A stretch of 64,000 nt of DNA from Symbiodinium kawagutii (lineage: Eukaryota; Sar; Dinophyceae; Suessiales; Symbiodiniaceae), in contig VSDK01011369.1 of the NCBI GenBank assembly GCA_009767595.1, forward strand, positions 121,466 to 185,465. Reading direction: 5' to 3'. The translations under genes and the position numbers were made by a program. This document shows positions 20,181 through 30,245 of this stretch, one piece after another. Each line of letters opens with the position of its first letter. Position 1 is the stretch's first letter. The notes beneath the pieces were generated by a model that saw only the letters and a list, made by a program, of their open reading frames with translations, had not been told where the DNA came from and did no database searches.

Positions 20181-20245
20181 TGACCATTTTAACTATTTAT
20201 AAACCGACCATTTTTTTGGGTACCCCCGTTTTGAGAAATCACCAC
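20181..20245. mobile_element. MITE family A right half
   Basis: TATAAACCGACCATTTTTTTGGGTACCCCCGTTTTGAGAAATCACC matches the family right half. No left terminus is visible. Confidence 0.65.
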
Positions 20246-20495
20246 TTTGGTCAACAAAAGGCTAATTGAACGGGAATATCCACCACATTTATAGCTGGTT
20301 TACCTGTAAATGTGCTGACTTTTGGCTACGGGGTTACTTTGCCAGAGGGTAAGTTGCTGGTGGCTTCCGTACCAAACGGATGGCTTTTCGGCCAGCTGGT
20401 TGAGGGGCTCGGCAGTCTATCGATGTAATTGCCATATGGGGTCAGACTAGAATGAGGGACACCAATAGTCTATGTCTGCGGATGTGAATCAGGTA
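20246..20495. other. Spacer
   Basis: TTTGCCAGAGGGTAAG at about 20338 resembles one terminus of family E; otherwise nothing. Confidence 0.35.
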
Positions 20496-20586
20496 GTGGT
20501 TTCTCGAAATAGGGAAAACCCAAAATGGATGGTTTATTACTAGAAATGATTACTGTAATATCAAATGATTTGGGGGGTCTGACCAC
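20496..20586. mobile_element. MITE family A copy, right end decayed
   Basis: GTGGTTTCTCGAAATAGGG opens it with AAAATGGATGGTTTATTACTAGAAATGATT inside. The right terminus survives only as GGGGGGTCTGACCAC. Confidence 0.7.
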
Positions 20587-21726
20587 GATGGTATGTAGAA
20601 AAAATAGGGGAATGCCAAGCAGTCCACACTCTGCCGAGTTTGAATAGGGGAAGAGGAACCTTTCAAGTTTTGGGATTTTCAAATTTTGATACGTAGTAAC
20701 ACGGCTGATCCCGGATTGGTCGACATTCCCATTGAATATTGAAAATAATGAGCTTTGACTAGTCGCAAACTGTATCATAGAAACTCTATGAGTCGCCTAT
20801 GAGCACCAAATGTAGGAGGCATCAGGAAACATTGATCAGAATCAGCCATGCAAGCAAATGGACACGAGCAACGCTACGCATCAGTTCTTCAACCAATCTA
20901 CTACACACAAAACATTGAGAATTCATTATGAAGATCTTCCCATCTTTACCATCTGTTTTGTCTTGACAAGTCTCATTCCCATCAGTTGTTTGTGGGATCT
21001 GCCCAGCCATGTTGTACCACGATCAACCCCCCTCTGCCCCCGTGCGCTGTTGGATTGTGTTTCCAGCAGGAAATATGTTGTGGGGCACCCTCGGTTCAGT
21101 TTCGTTCCCGGCAAAGTCTGGGCGCATATGGTCCCCTAAGGATGGTCAAACAATACCAGCAAACCTGTCAGATTTTCGAGGCAATGGATGGTTCTGGTGA
21201 TAGGATTCACCAACACAGCTGTTCAAACAATGAAAATATGGCGACAATAGACCTTGCTTTGGCTTCATAGTAGTTTGCTCGTAGGTACATGCAAATGTTG
21301 AATCCGATCATGGGGGGGTGATTCCAGCAGAAATGCCAACGGATGGCTGTGGTCCTCTCAAGCTTTGATTCCTGGCATCCATAACAGGAATGAATGGTAT
21401 CCTTCGTCATTGTGTACCAAACCACTAGCTTTGCTGTGGGGGGCTTTCAACATCAGTCTTTCGTCCCTGTTCGGGGTGCCCGGTAACTTCTCATGGAATG
21501 CTTTGCCCCCTTTCTTCCCTGGTATCAAGGACAACCTGGTAGGTATTGAGTGATGAGTTGTCTCTGGTATCCACATAAACATATTTCTATGTTCATAAAC
21601 CAGTGAACTTTATCAGATTTCTGCGTGGTGAACCCCCAAGATGAACTACAGAATTCCCACTAATGGCAGTTTTACCGTCATGATCAACTACAAGTATATG
21701 AAGAACCACTTGCCCTGCATTGTCAT
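20587..21726. other. Spacer with open frames on both strands
   Basis: Possible exons lie near 21009-21200 (plus, GNMLWGTLGSVSFPAKSG) and 21358-21582 (minus, HEKLPGTPNRDERLMLKAP; plus also open). No splice or codon evidence is decisive. Confidence 0.3.
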
Positions 21727-21846
21727 GGCTGTGGGTCAATACACTGTACCCCTGGCTGTTCACATCCCATAGATGATCAAACTACTTCAGCTGTTGGGAT
21801 GTTCACATACTCATGTTTTGGTATATTTGATATTGATCCATATCCA
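21727..21846. mobile_element. Diverged MITE family C relative
   Basis: GGCTGTGGGTCAATACACTGTACCCCTGGC opens it. The interior carries a pair of inverted GTTCACATCCCA / GGGATGTTCACATAC blocks, and GATATTGATCCATATCC closes it. Confidence 0.5.
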
Positions 21847-21972
21847 ATATACGGCAACCAGTTGATATATCCACTTTCACGGTAGTCGTCATCACCTATT
21901 TTCAATCAATACCAATGGTTCTTTGTTGGTTATATATTGATGGTGCATGATGTCTCAATGGTTCAAACATAT

Positions 21973-22083
21973 GGCTGTTTGTCCATACCCTGTACCCCCG
22001 GTGAACATCCAGAATCACCAAACTAGTCTTTCGGATGTTCACCTACTGCTTTTTTTTGGTGGTTAATATTGACCCAACCCGCC
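21973..22083. mobile_element. MITE family C relative with ATAT target duplication
   Basis: GGCTGTTTGTCCATACCCTGTACCCC opens it and GGTTAATATTGACCCAACCCGCC closes it. ATAT flanks both sides (21969-21972, 22084-22087). It shares the inner GGTGAACATCC / GGATGTTCACC inverted pair with 21727-21846 and 54955-55034, which defines a subfamily. Confidence 0.65.
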
Positions 22084-22365
22084 ATATAGTTGTATGTTCC
22101 CTATATCTTTTGCTGGTCATTATCCTCTTATCATCGACCATTAATCAGCTGTGTAGTCGTTGGCTGCTGGAGTGAATTGATATTGACCCAGCTCGCCATA
22201 GGTACAACATCACCAGGCATCAGGCAGGCCACATCACCACGGCCCTTCACTCCTCCGGGCCGTAGCTCGTGAGATTTCGCCTAAGGCAGATGCCTCTTCA
22301 CCAAACCTGGAGAGTGGACTGTGAAGTTTGAATACAATCACAATGCGAATCATTCTGATAATCAT

Positions 22366-22480
22366 TACCCTCTGGTCTACTAACCCGGCAATGGAAGATC
22401 CACCGCTTTTAGATGGTTTTCCCGGGGTTCCTATCAAAAAGGGCGGATTTTCTATTGCCAGGTTAGTTTACCAAAGGGTA
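22366..22480. mobile_element. MITE family E copy
   Basis: TACCCTCTGGTCTACTAACCCGGCAATGG opens it. TATTGCCAGGTTAGTTTACCAAAGGGTA, its imperfect inverse, closes it. Only one other clear copy is in the window (48319-48433). Confidence 0.7.
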
Positions 22481-22854
22481 TCTTTCAATCACTATCACTA
22501 GATATAACATGATATAACTAGTCTCGTAGTCACTCGCAAATCGTCATAATCTCATTATATCTCATTGTCACATTGCTAAAACTAGCATCAGCAGCTACCC
22601 CATTTGGTGAGTTCGGGCACCCCGTGGACGGCTCCTGGCCTCGCCTCCCAACCACCAGCCAGTAACCCTTACAAATGACTATCACCCAGTCGTTGACCAT
22701 CGCCAAAAATAGCATCAATAGCACCATGACTGGAATCTGCAGCAAGTGATGCCATTAGCTGTTGGTATTGACTATCTGATGCATCAATAGCACCATGATT
22801 CATCAAACCCTTCAATTCTCCCAATGACTTGCTCCTCCCCACCGCACCATTGGA
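22481..22854. other. Spacer
   Basis: GGCTCCTGGCCTCGCCTCCCAACCACCAGCC (22630-22660) recurs in looser form at 25530-25605 (GGCTCCTGGCCTGGC... CCTCCCAACCAACAGCC), a possible low-copy repeat. Local ATAGCACCATGA(C/T)T direct repeats lie at about 22715-22800. Confidence 0.4.
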
Positions 22855-22962
22855 AGTTGGACGCCACGCCCTTCGGCACATCGTTGCGACCGTATAGGTG
22901 GGGCCTCGCAAGCGGTGCTGGGTTTCCAAAGCATGACCGCGGCAACGGCGACGAAATACTCG
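22855..22962 (+). CDS. Candidate exon ending at ACTCG|GTAGGT
   Basis: A GC-rich island is open in the frame TTG GAC GCC ACG and encodes SLRPYRWGLASGAGFPKHD. It ends at a good donor, CTCG|GTAGGTAAAT. Most codons end in C or G. The minus strand is also open. Function is unknown. Confidence 0.35.
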
Positions 22963-24323
22963 GTAGGTAAATTTGTATGTCAACATATGAATCAAGGTAT
23001 GAATTGACATAGACGCTATCAATCAACCAAAGCTATCAATCAACACATTGACAAATGGAATGAAAATAACGTATTAACTCTATACACCTATCAAGTGACA
23101 AAACGATGTTGAATCAATGTTGAGTAATTATGTATCAACAAACATAAGAACAACAATGACATATTCATCAACAAATGTAACACCCATCAACGGACATATT
23201 GAAAAACAAAGCAAATAATAACACACACGTATTCAAATCGATCATAGCACCAACAATCACACACACATTGAAAACAAACCTGACAACTATCAATCAAGAA
23301 CAATGACGACACATTTTGCAAAATATTGACGACAACAACAACAAAACAACTATAAATTATAATAAGTGCAACATGGTACAACAATGTAGTGAAAACCTGC
23401 GGCGATCGAATTTCCTGGCCATATATTCTTTAATACACCTATCCACAACACAAAATTTCACCATACGATCCAGATCCTTTGGTTGACATGTGATTGGCTC
23501 ACATGCTTGTTATCTTGAAGTCAACAATGTGGAGCAATGTATATACATACAAACATTTATATGAATTTATATGGTGTTTATGAATATTTGCAGTCAACAA
23601 TCACAAATTGTTTGAATTCAACAACATAACAGCACGTAATTGCGTCATGTTTCTTTCATCATTTGTTTCCATGCTACATTCCTCAAAAATATCCACTGAC
23701 TTCGGGCACAATGGGTGATGGTGCGCCCCTACTAAAGCAATCTCGCACTTTACCACAATTGATCCATATTGTTTTGATTGTCATTCATGATTTATTTTGC
23801 ATACATTGCTAACTGTATATATATAAACATAAAAATAACAAATATAAATATGAATATGAATATGAATATGAAAATAAATATATGTACATATATTTGAAAA
23901 AACACATACATACACAATATCCACACATATCAATACAAATCAACAAACATAAATACACAAAGATATGTACTTCTATATGTATACATGTATATATGTTTAC
24001 AAATCGATTCCAACGACAAAATATCTACATACATGATAAATAGGTCCCCAAGCCCTGCGTATCTGCCAACCATCCTAAGATACGATCAGCCAACAACCAG
24101 GTGAAATTGCTGCACCTTATGAAGATATTGCTTCGGCCTATATCCACACGAGCTATTAATTATGGATAGCTTGGTTTCCAACCAATCAAGCACTTACATA
24201 TCTTATTGTTCTTAACCAACATGTATGTTACTCAATTGAGCATATCTTGGTTATATACCGTAAAAAACATCTCTTATTGTTGTTGATTGGTGGTCACTAA
24301 CCATCATTAACCAATCCACTCAC
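22963..24323. other. AT-rich spacer with dispersed ATGAATATG and AACATAAA words
   Basis: Very AT-rich. A short (TGAATA)n run lies at 23849-23872 and TATATG-rich words at 23880-24010. No gene or MITE is seen. Confidence 0.45.
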
Positions 24324-24486
24324 CCACTCTCCAAGCCTCGCCGCACACACCTGGGAGCCCGGCCCAGCTAACTCAGCTTCCTCGGGTACCACTTCATGGG
24401 GACACACCGCGAAGTGGCCGGACTGGTGGCGCCAGCCAGCTGTGGACCTGGGCAAAGCGCAGCTTTGCCATGGGAAAATGCGAGGT
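24324..24486 (-). CDS. Candidate exon with GTGAGT donor, strand uncertain
   Basis: The minus-strand frame includes SGHFAVCPHEVVPEEAELAG and ends at GAGTGG|GTGAGTGG, a near-perfect donor. Most codons end in G or C. Two plus frames are also open over this GC-rich island, so strand is not secure. No family is recognised. Confidence 0.33.
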
Positions 24487-24815
24487 GCGACTCAGCAACC
24501 ACTGGAGTTATCACTGAATTTTATGGTTGTTTAAGTAAGCACCGTGGAACATCATGGAACTCCAGTTGATCAATTTGGAGTTATCACTGCTTATTCAGTC
24601 GAGTTATCACAATAATATTTCACTGAAGCTTCAGACTTTTATTGATTTATTGATCTATCATGGTCAATGGTCAATGGTGGTTACCACTGGAGTTATCCAT
24701 GAATCACTGGAATTGCAAACATGGATTTATTGACGAGTTTTTGATATTCATATTCAGACTCACCATGAGTATCAACCATGGTGATCAATGAATGAGACAT
24801 GAAATGTTTAATCAT
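24487..24815. other. Spacer with recurring GAGTTATCAC
   Basis: (G)GAGTTATCAC(TG) appears near 24504, 24581, 24600 and, as GAGTTATCCATG, at 24688. The spacing is irregular. Confidence 0.5.
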
Positions 24816-24869
24816 CACATCTTGCACATCTTGCACATCTTGCACATCTTGCACATCTTGCACATCTTG
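24816..24869. repeat. CACATCTTG x6 tandem repeat
   Basis: Six identical 9-bp units are in register, a recent slippage product. Confidence 0.97.
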
Positions 24870-24942
24870 GCACTACACCATGACTCAATGAGGTCGGTTG
24901 GTTGGGCGGGGTGGTGAATGGCTGCTGGTGGCAAGCTGATCC

Positions 24943-25079
24943 TTGGTGTTGGCTGATAGCAGTCTTCTATTTACAACTCATGACCATTATGACACCGCTA
25001 TATTTTCGGATGATGATCGTTGGTGTTGGCTGATCAACTCATGACCATTATGACACCGCTATATTTTCGGATGATGATG
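24943..25079. repeat. Two-copy tandem duplication
   Basis: A block from TTGGTGTTGGCTGAT to ATATTTTCGGATGATGAT is present twice. The second copy lacks about 17 bp. The 3' 44 bp are identical at 60-bp spacing (24975 and 25035). Confidence 0.9.
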
Positions 25080-25248
25080 GGTCAAAACTATTGTTTTAAA
25101 ATAACTAGTTGAAACATAGTTTTGATAGTGATTGGTGAAAACCTGGTCAAATAATATTTTTTCAGCACCACAATTTGGAGCTGCTGGCAACTCTTCGGAT
25201 GTCCGTCAGGCGATCGCACAATGTGACCCAAATCTAGATTGTGGTGCG

Positions 25249-25296
25249 CCAAAGTGCAATGTGCGGCATGACCCAAAGTGCAATGTGCGGCATGAT
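25249..25296. repeat. 24-bp tandem duplication
   Basis: CCAAAGTGCAATGTGCGGCA is followed by TGAC/TGAT in two adjacent copies. Confidence 0.9.
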
Positions 25297-25977
25297 GGCC
25301 TCACAAGGGTTCGAGAAAAAATGTCAAAACACAACAATAAAGTGTTCCAGGATGTATGATCATAGTTCTATATCTTAAATACAATATGTGTTCACTTATC
25401 AGGTAGCAAAGAGTCGTCGGATCTACACTTGACAAATCCCAGCCCCTGGATCTACACTGCTTGTAGGAAAGCCAGCGGTCGAATTTCTTAAAGTTTAGCA
25501 CTACCTTTCCTACCAGGTGAACTAGCACTTCTGGTGGCTCCTGGCCTGGCTCCCCCATTGGTAGAGCGGGATAGCTCAAGCTGCAACTAGCTACCTCCCA
25601 ACCAACAGCCTACCTGTCTTATGGAGATTCCAGGAGCTCATTCCAAGGTGGGCGACGTGGCAACTGACCAGCAGGTCTAGACCAGCGACCCGCTGGTGAC
25701 ATGACCCACCAGTCGGGTTAGATTCGGTGGCCACCCTTGGTAGCTCCAGTCCTCGCTCCCGTTAAGATAGACAGCAGCCTAGTCCTCGCTCCCCGGCAGC
25801 CAACACTGGAGATCCAGCAGAACCAGCTGCGGCCAACCAGCAGCCTGGTCCCTTGAGAGCCCAGCTGTGAAGATCGCCCTTCAACCTGGCTCTGTGCCAT
25901 GTCTTTTCAGAACTTCTTCATGGGCGCGGCATGGATTCGAAATAAGGTCGGGAATGCATCCACAGGTTGATCATTTA
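25297..25977. other. Spacer with a GC-rich patch
   Basis: GTAGCTCCAGTCCTCGCTCCC (25740) and CTAGTCCTCGCTCCCCGGCAG (25777) are related and recur as GTAGCTCCTGTCTTCGCTCCC at 63767. This may be a dispersed repeat. No exon could be chosen. Confidence 0.4.
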
Positions 25978-26000
25978 TATATATATATATATATATATAT
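25978..26000. repeat. (TA)n microsatellite
   Basis: Eleven TA units, uninterrupted. Confidence 0.9.
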
Positions 26001-26414
26001 CATTTATCATTTTTAGGAACACCAGTTTGAGATAGTTCGAGCGGCCGAAGGTGTGCAATACCTTTTGCAGAACTGTTTCAATTCAACATTCGCCTATAGG
26101 TGCTGAAGCTTCCAGTCGCTGATGGCTGCTGGGGGAACCATCGCAGTGATACGTTTCCCATATTTTCCCAGCTTGACAGTGAAAACTACTAATACTACTA
26201 GTACTATAATAAATCTATGTCAACAAAGCACTGAGAATAGCGGGTGCTTTTTTCCCACTGGTCGGCACAGAAGCTATTCCCAGTGCTTCACATCCACCAG
26301 CATAAAAACCTGATTCACCGGGGTGGCTCTTCACTAGTGGTGATCAGTACCCCCGGGGCCATTGGGAGGTTAATCCGTTGATTTCCGGCCATGTTTGGTT
26401 ATTGGCCTCCATAT

Positions 26415-26515
26415 GGTGGGTTTCTCAGGATGGCGGACCCCCAAAATGGATGGTTTATTGGTATAAATAGCCAACATGGGATGATTTGTGGGATCGCCTA
26501 TTTCAAGAACCCCCC
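26415..26515. mobile_element. MITE family A copy
   Basis: GGTGGGTTTCTCAGGATGGCGGACCCCC opens it, AAAATGGATGGTTTATTGGTATAAATAG lies inside, and CCTATTTCAAGAACCCCCC closes it. Confidence 0.75.
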
Positions 26516-26753
26516 GCAAATGTACATTGTTCTTGGTTATCATCCTCCAATATCTAATGGAGAACCCCATCGAACAATCATGACTAAGCACCGTTGTTAC
26601 TACAACTGGTTGCTAACCACCCATGAACCATTAAACGATCTGGTTAAGCTGGTTAACCATTAACCATTGTTAAACACCCATTGTTAACCACAAATGAACC
26701 ATCAAACATCATCAAAGAATCTGGTTGCTACAACTTGGGGGCTCCCCCATTGA

Positions 26754-26915
26754 CTCGCCTCAAGAAGTGGCGTCCGGGTGGCACGCAGGGAGAAATCCAG
26801 CAGGGCCCACCTCAAGGTCAGCCGCGAGGGTAAGCCGCGCCAGAAGTGGAAGCTCAACGTGATGGGTTACAGCGACATGAGATGTTGGTTGATGCAGGCC
26901 GTTGATGATGGTTAA
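26754..26915 (+). CDS. Candidate coding exon, strong GC3 bias
   Basis: An open frame of 53 codons follows a TGA. The central 41 codons use G or C at about three quarters of third positions in otherwise AT-rich surroundings. Key residues are REKSSRAHLKVSREGKPRQK and WKLNVMGYSDM; the segment is strongly basic. GCCTCAAG near 26764 may be the acceptor; the downstream border near GACATGA is unclear. The antisense frame sharing wobble positions has a stop (TAA) at one end. No family is recognised. Confidence 0.42.
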   Translation, partial: LASRSGVRVARREKSSRAHLKVSREGKPRQKWKLNVMGYSDMRCWLMQAVDDG

Positions 26916-28384
26916 TACTAAACTAAGCCGGTTATTAATTAATCCACTACAGTATACTACAGTAACTATTGATTGACATTAATACTGGTAAGTAGTGGAT
27001 GATAATGGTTGATAATGGTAGAGCCTAATCTTTGAAATTGCTTGAGAATTGTTTGTTAGCGGTGGGTGGTGATGGTTCATAGTGCTTGATAGCGGTGTTT
27101 AGTGATGTTTGTTCAATGGTTTATAGTGGCTAGTAATGGTTGACGTCAAGAGAAACACAAAGCCCAAGGTTCAGAGATCTAAGCCATCAAGCATCGACCA
27201 TAAAGCAAATATGTGGATCAACAAACCCGAACACAATAGATTAGTGTAACGCTATCACCCAGGGAATGTGAAGATATGTGACATTATCTGATATAAAATT
27301 CCTATGAACAAACAAATACATAAATACATATATGTATAAAGGAAATGCAATTTGCCAAATACATCCAAATACTAAGCCCCAGAAGCTATCATAAGCTCGG
27401 AGGCGATACCATGATGCATTGATGGCTTACAATTGATTGCCATCGTGACTTTGTGCCAGCAAGACTTCAACCATGCAGCGTGATGGATTCTCTTAAGACT
27501 GTTTGACTTGGTAGTTTCTACGGTTCTTGCTGGTGGGCGATTTTTCCCTGCTACTAACAAACTACATTGCGGGGCAACTCACCAACAAATTCAGGGATAC
27601 AACTTGACAACCTCACCAACAAATACAGTGATACAACTTGACAAACCGGACCACACCTCAGTGTGACACTTGAACATAAATCCGATATAGACACCAGGCG
27701 GGTAGCAGCAACAGCACAAGCGCATTAGCTTTGCTGGTTGGTTGGGTGGTTGGTTGGTTGGCTGGCTGGTCGCTTCATTATGAATAATGATGAAACCGAT
27801 TGGCAGTCATATTGATGGATACTACAGTGTCCACAGGCCGACAAAAAGACAGTGATACATGACAGGGGCATTATCATACATTATCTCCATTAGTGCCAAT
27901 AGCACCTAAGCCTAAGCAACAATGATCATTGGAACTTAATTATCAAGCATAATCCGCAACAATTGCGGCAACCTTGACATAGAAATCCTTGAAACCTGAA
28001 GAATTTGTCACACATTACAAAGGCAAACCACGTAATGCAGTTCCAACATTCATCGAGCGCATATGCGGTGTCCGTGCCTATGCACAGCCGAAAATAGTGT
28101 TTGGCAAACCCCAAACATGAATTATGAGCTAGTTGGGGTATTGTTCAAAGCCATGCCCAATCCTCCCAAATAGATCCAAATAGCATATATGAATCTTATG
28201 TATGAATCAACCCTGGTACCCTGGTAAAATGTTGAAGTGTGCCACCTAGCCCTTAAAAAATGGATGGTTGATGCTGGTGGCTTATAACCCATCCCCTATA
28301 GTCATCCCATCTGACATTCTATCCAATCTATCAGCGACCAGTATGACAGTCCCACAGGATACAACAATCTCATCCTTCCTAAAT
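26916..28384. other. Spacer
   Basis: It contains GATGGTT/AGTGGTTGATAATGG words (26920-27140), an ACTCACCAACAAAT(T/A)CAG(G/T)GATACAACTTGACAA direct repeat (27578-27645) and a GGTTGGTTGGGTGG run (27736-27770). Frames are short; no gene is supported. Confidence 0.45.
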
Positions 28385-28485
28385 GGTGGTTTCTCAAAAT
28401 AGGGGACCCCCCAAAGCATCCAATATTAATCATTTATAGGAATAAACCATCCATTTTGGATGTACCCCCATTTTGAGAAACTACC
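28385..28485. mobile_element. MITE family A copy with AAAT target duplication
   Basis: GGTGGTTTCTCAAAATAGGGGACCCCCC opens it and GTACCCCCATTTTGAGAAACTACC closes it. AAAT flanks both ends (28381-28384, 28486-28489). Confidence 0.85.
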
Positions 28486-28504
28486 AAATATTCATAATCA
28501 CCAC

Positions 28505-28611
28505 ATTCAGGATGGTCATCCGCCAGCTGATCTTTGCCCGCGCTGCGTCCGTGTGGCTCTCCGTCCAGCTGTGGATGAAAGGCAACGGCACCTGAGCTGT
28601 TGGAGCCCACA
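28505..28611 (-). CDS. Candidate exon with three-base GC periodicity, strand uncertain
   Basis: On the minus strand GGTAGTTTCAG precedes TG TGG GCT and the frame reads PFIHSWTESHTDAARAKISW to CTGAAT|GTGGTG. About 80% of codons end in G or C. The plus frame that shares the same wobble positions (MVIRQLIFARAASVWL..., ending TGA) is equally biased but shorter. The periodicity itself is good evidence of coding; the strand is not settled. It abuts a family A element. Confidence 0.38.
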
Positions 28612-28903
28612 CTGAAACTACCATGCCATGCTTCCAGGTACCACGTTACGCTTCGTAGGTAACCAACCCCCCACAACAAGTTGGTAGAAGCGAGTTGGTG
28701 ACCTACTATTTCACGGTCACTTCAAGCACAGGGGCTAGTTTGTTACTGTTGAGTAGCAAGTCTGCGTGCGCGAGGCTGCGTTGTGTCTTCAAGTTCATGG
28801 TTGCACCCCAATGTGAGAAACATGCATTGCATGCTCGTCACTCGGGGTATGACTCGGTATGACCATCAATCAACAGCGAATCAGCTACCGACCATGGGGA
28901 ACC

Positions 28904-29040
28904 GTGAGTATACCGGTTCTTGGGCGGCTCGTGGGCGCTCCTTGTCTGAGGTCCCAGCGCAAGGCTTGGCTATGGGCCAGGAATGTGGGCCTCATGTGAT
29001 GGCGCTCGGCTCATGGCTTCCAAAGGCGCCCGTAACAGCG
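28904..29040 (+). CDS. Candidate exon ending at GCG|GTGAGT
   Basis: The frame runs NREYTGSWAARGRSLSEVPA ... GSWLPKAPVTA and stops at a consensus donor, ACAGCG|GTGAGTATAC. The same GTGAGTATACC string also occurs at 28901, so the segment could instead be flanked by two donor-like sites. G/C endings are about 60%. The frame is open back to 28783. A family C element follows 22 bp later. Confidence 0.35.
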
Positions 29041-29062
29041 GTGAGTATACCCTGCATCAAGT

Positions 29063-29177
29063 GGCTATGGGTCAATACTAACCAACCAATTTCATGGGGT
29101 ATAATAACCAACCATTTTAAAGGGAAACCAATGGTTAATGATGGGGAACCAGGGGTACAGGGTTTTGACCCACAGCC
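29063..29177. mobile_element. MITE family C copy with AAGT target duplication
   Basis: GGCTATGGGTCAATACTAACC opens it and GGGGTACAGGGTTTTGACCCACAGCC closes it. AAGT lies on both sides (29059-29062, 29178-29181). Confidence 0.85.
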
Positions 29178-29260
29178 AAGTAGCCACAACAACCAACCAA
29201 ACAAACAACACCAACCAGCCAAGCAGCCAACCAAGCAACCAAGCCGCATGTCCCAACCAA
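29178..29260. repeat. CCAACCAAACAAACAACACC-rich simple repeat
   Basis: CCAA/CAAA units extend for about 80 bp beside the family C copy. Confidence 0.7.
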
Positions 29261-29624
29261 CCAATACAGGGCTTTTGGATGAGATCACTTCTCTATGATG
29301 CACACCAAGACCTGTACCATGATTGGTCGTTTGATCAATCATCAACGGTCAAGAATGACGATTAGAGGGGGCCAACTCCATGTACCAATTCATAGATTTG
29401 CAACCAAAGGTTGCAACAGTAGGAGTAGAGTGGGAGTAGAGTAGTAGTAGGTCCCACTTTGTAGAGGTAGTGTCTTCTGTGGTGTTGGCTAATACTAAAA
29501 CCCACCTCCCAAGCATCAATCATTTCAGATCATGGTTGGACCTCTCGCGGGGCATTCTTGGGGATCCGGCTCCCAACTGCCCAGTTGGAAATCATATAGC
29601 AAACTGATGGACAGATATATATGT
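29261..29624. other. Spacer
   Basis: A GTAGGAGTAGAGTGGGAGTAGAGTAGTAGTAGG stretch lies at 29419-29452; nothing else is supported. Confidence 0.4.
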
Positions 29625-29685
29625 GGTGGTTTCTCAACTGGGGGGGTTCCCCAAATCATCCCTTCCGTGATATAATAATAGGTCC
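29625..29685. mobile_element. MITE family A left half
   Basis: GGTGGTTTCTCAACTGGGGGGGTTCCCCAAATCATCC is present but the right terminus is missing. Confidence 0.65.
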
Positions 29686-29820
29686 TGACATTGTTTGATT
29701 ACGCAAGTACTATCATACCAGCAAACCAAACGACCAATCCACTTCTGTTACGGCCAACTACATGACCAAGCCAACAAACCAACAACCAACCAACTCAACA
29801 GACTGATGAACACAGCAAGA

Positions 29821-29980
29821 TCACCAAGGAAACGGCAGTCGGACTCTGATTTTATCCCTACGATGCAGTGAAGGAACAGACTACATCTTTTTCGTCTTGG
29901 CTTCTCTGTCCAAGCTGCCCAAGAGTGTCGCAGAGTTTGCAGGGTCCCTCTTTGTCTTCCTCAGTTTTGACGGTGATACG
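29821..29980 (+). CDS. Candidate exon ending at ATACG|GTAAGA
   Basis: The open frame reads ...CSEGTDYIFFVLASLSKLPK then AEFAGSLFVFLSFDGDT and stops at a textbook donor, GATACG|GTAAGA. Acceptor candidates are ACACAG or AGCAAG at 29810-29820. Two hydrophobic stretches could be membrane-associated. The minus strand is also open (29858-30097, EFSYRITVKTEEDKEG). Function is unknown. Confidence 0.4.
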
Positions 29981-30133
29981 GTAAGAAAACTCTTGTCGTG
30001 AAACTAAGAGGGAGGGGTGTTGTGAGCACCAAAATTGATGACTGTGAAGAGAAAAGCTGCTAGTCAAAGGAGAGAGATGGATAGAAAGTATGTCCATAGC
30101 GGCAACAAAAGCCTTCCCAATGATTGGGCATGT

Positions 30134-30245
30134 GGCAGTGGGTCAAAACCCTGTACCCCTGGTTCCCCATCATTAACCATTGGTTTCCCTATAGTTTTGT
30201 TGGTTACTAACCCCCACTATTGATGGTCAATATTGACCCATAGCC
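30134..30245. mobile_element. MITE family C copy with ATGT target duplication
   Basis: GGCAGTGGGTCAAAACCCTGTACCCC opens it and GTCAATATTGACCCATAGCC closes it. ATGT flanks both sides (30130-30133, 30246-30249). Confidence 0.88.

Noticed and set aside
25208..25218. GCGATCGC-type palindromes (also near 36845) as a bacterial or cyanobacterial signature
   Set aside because: Only isolated copies, no operons or bacterial genes; chance occurrence.
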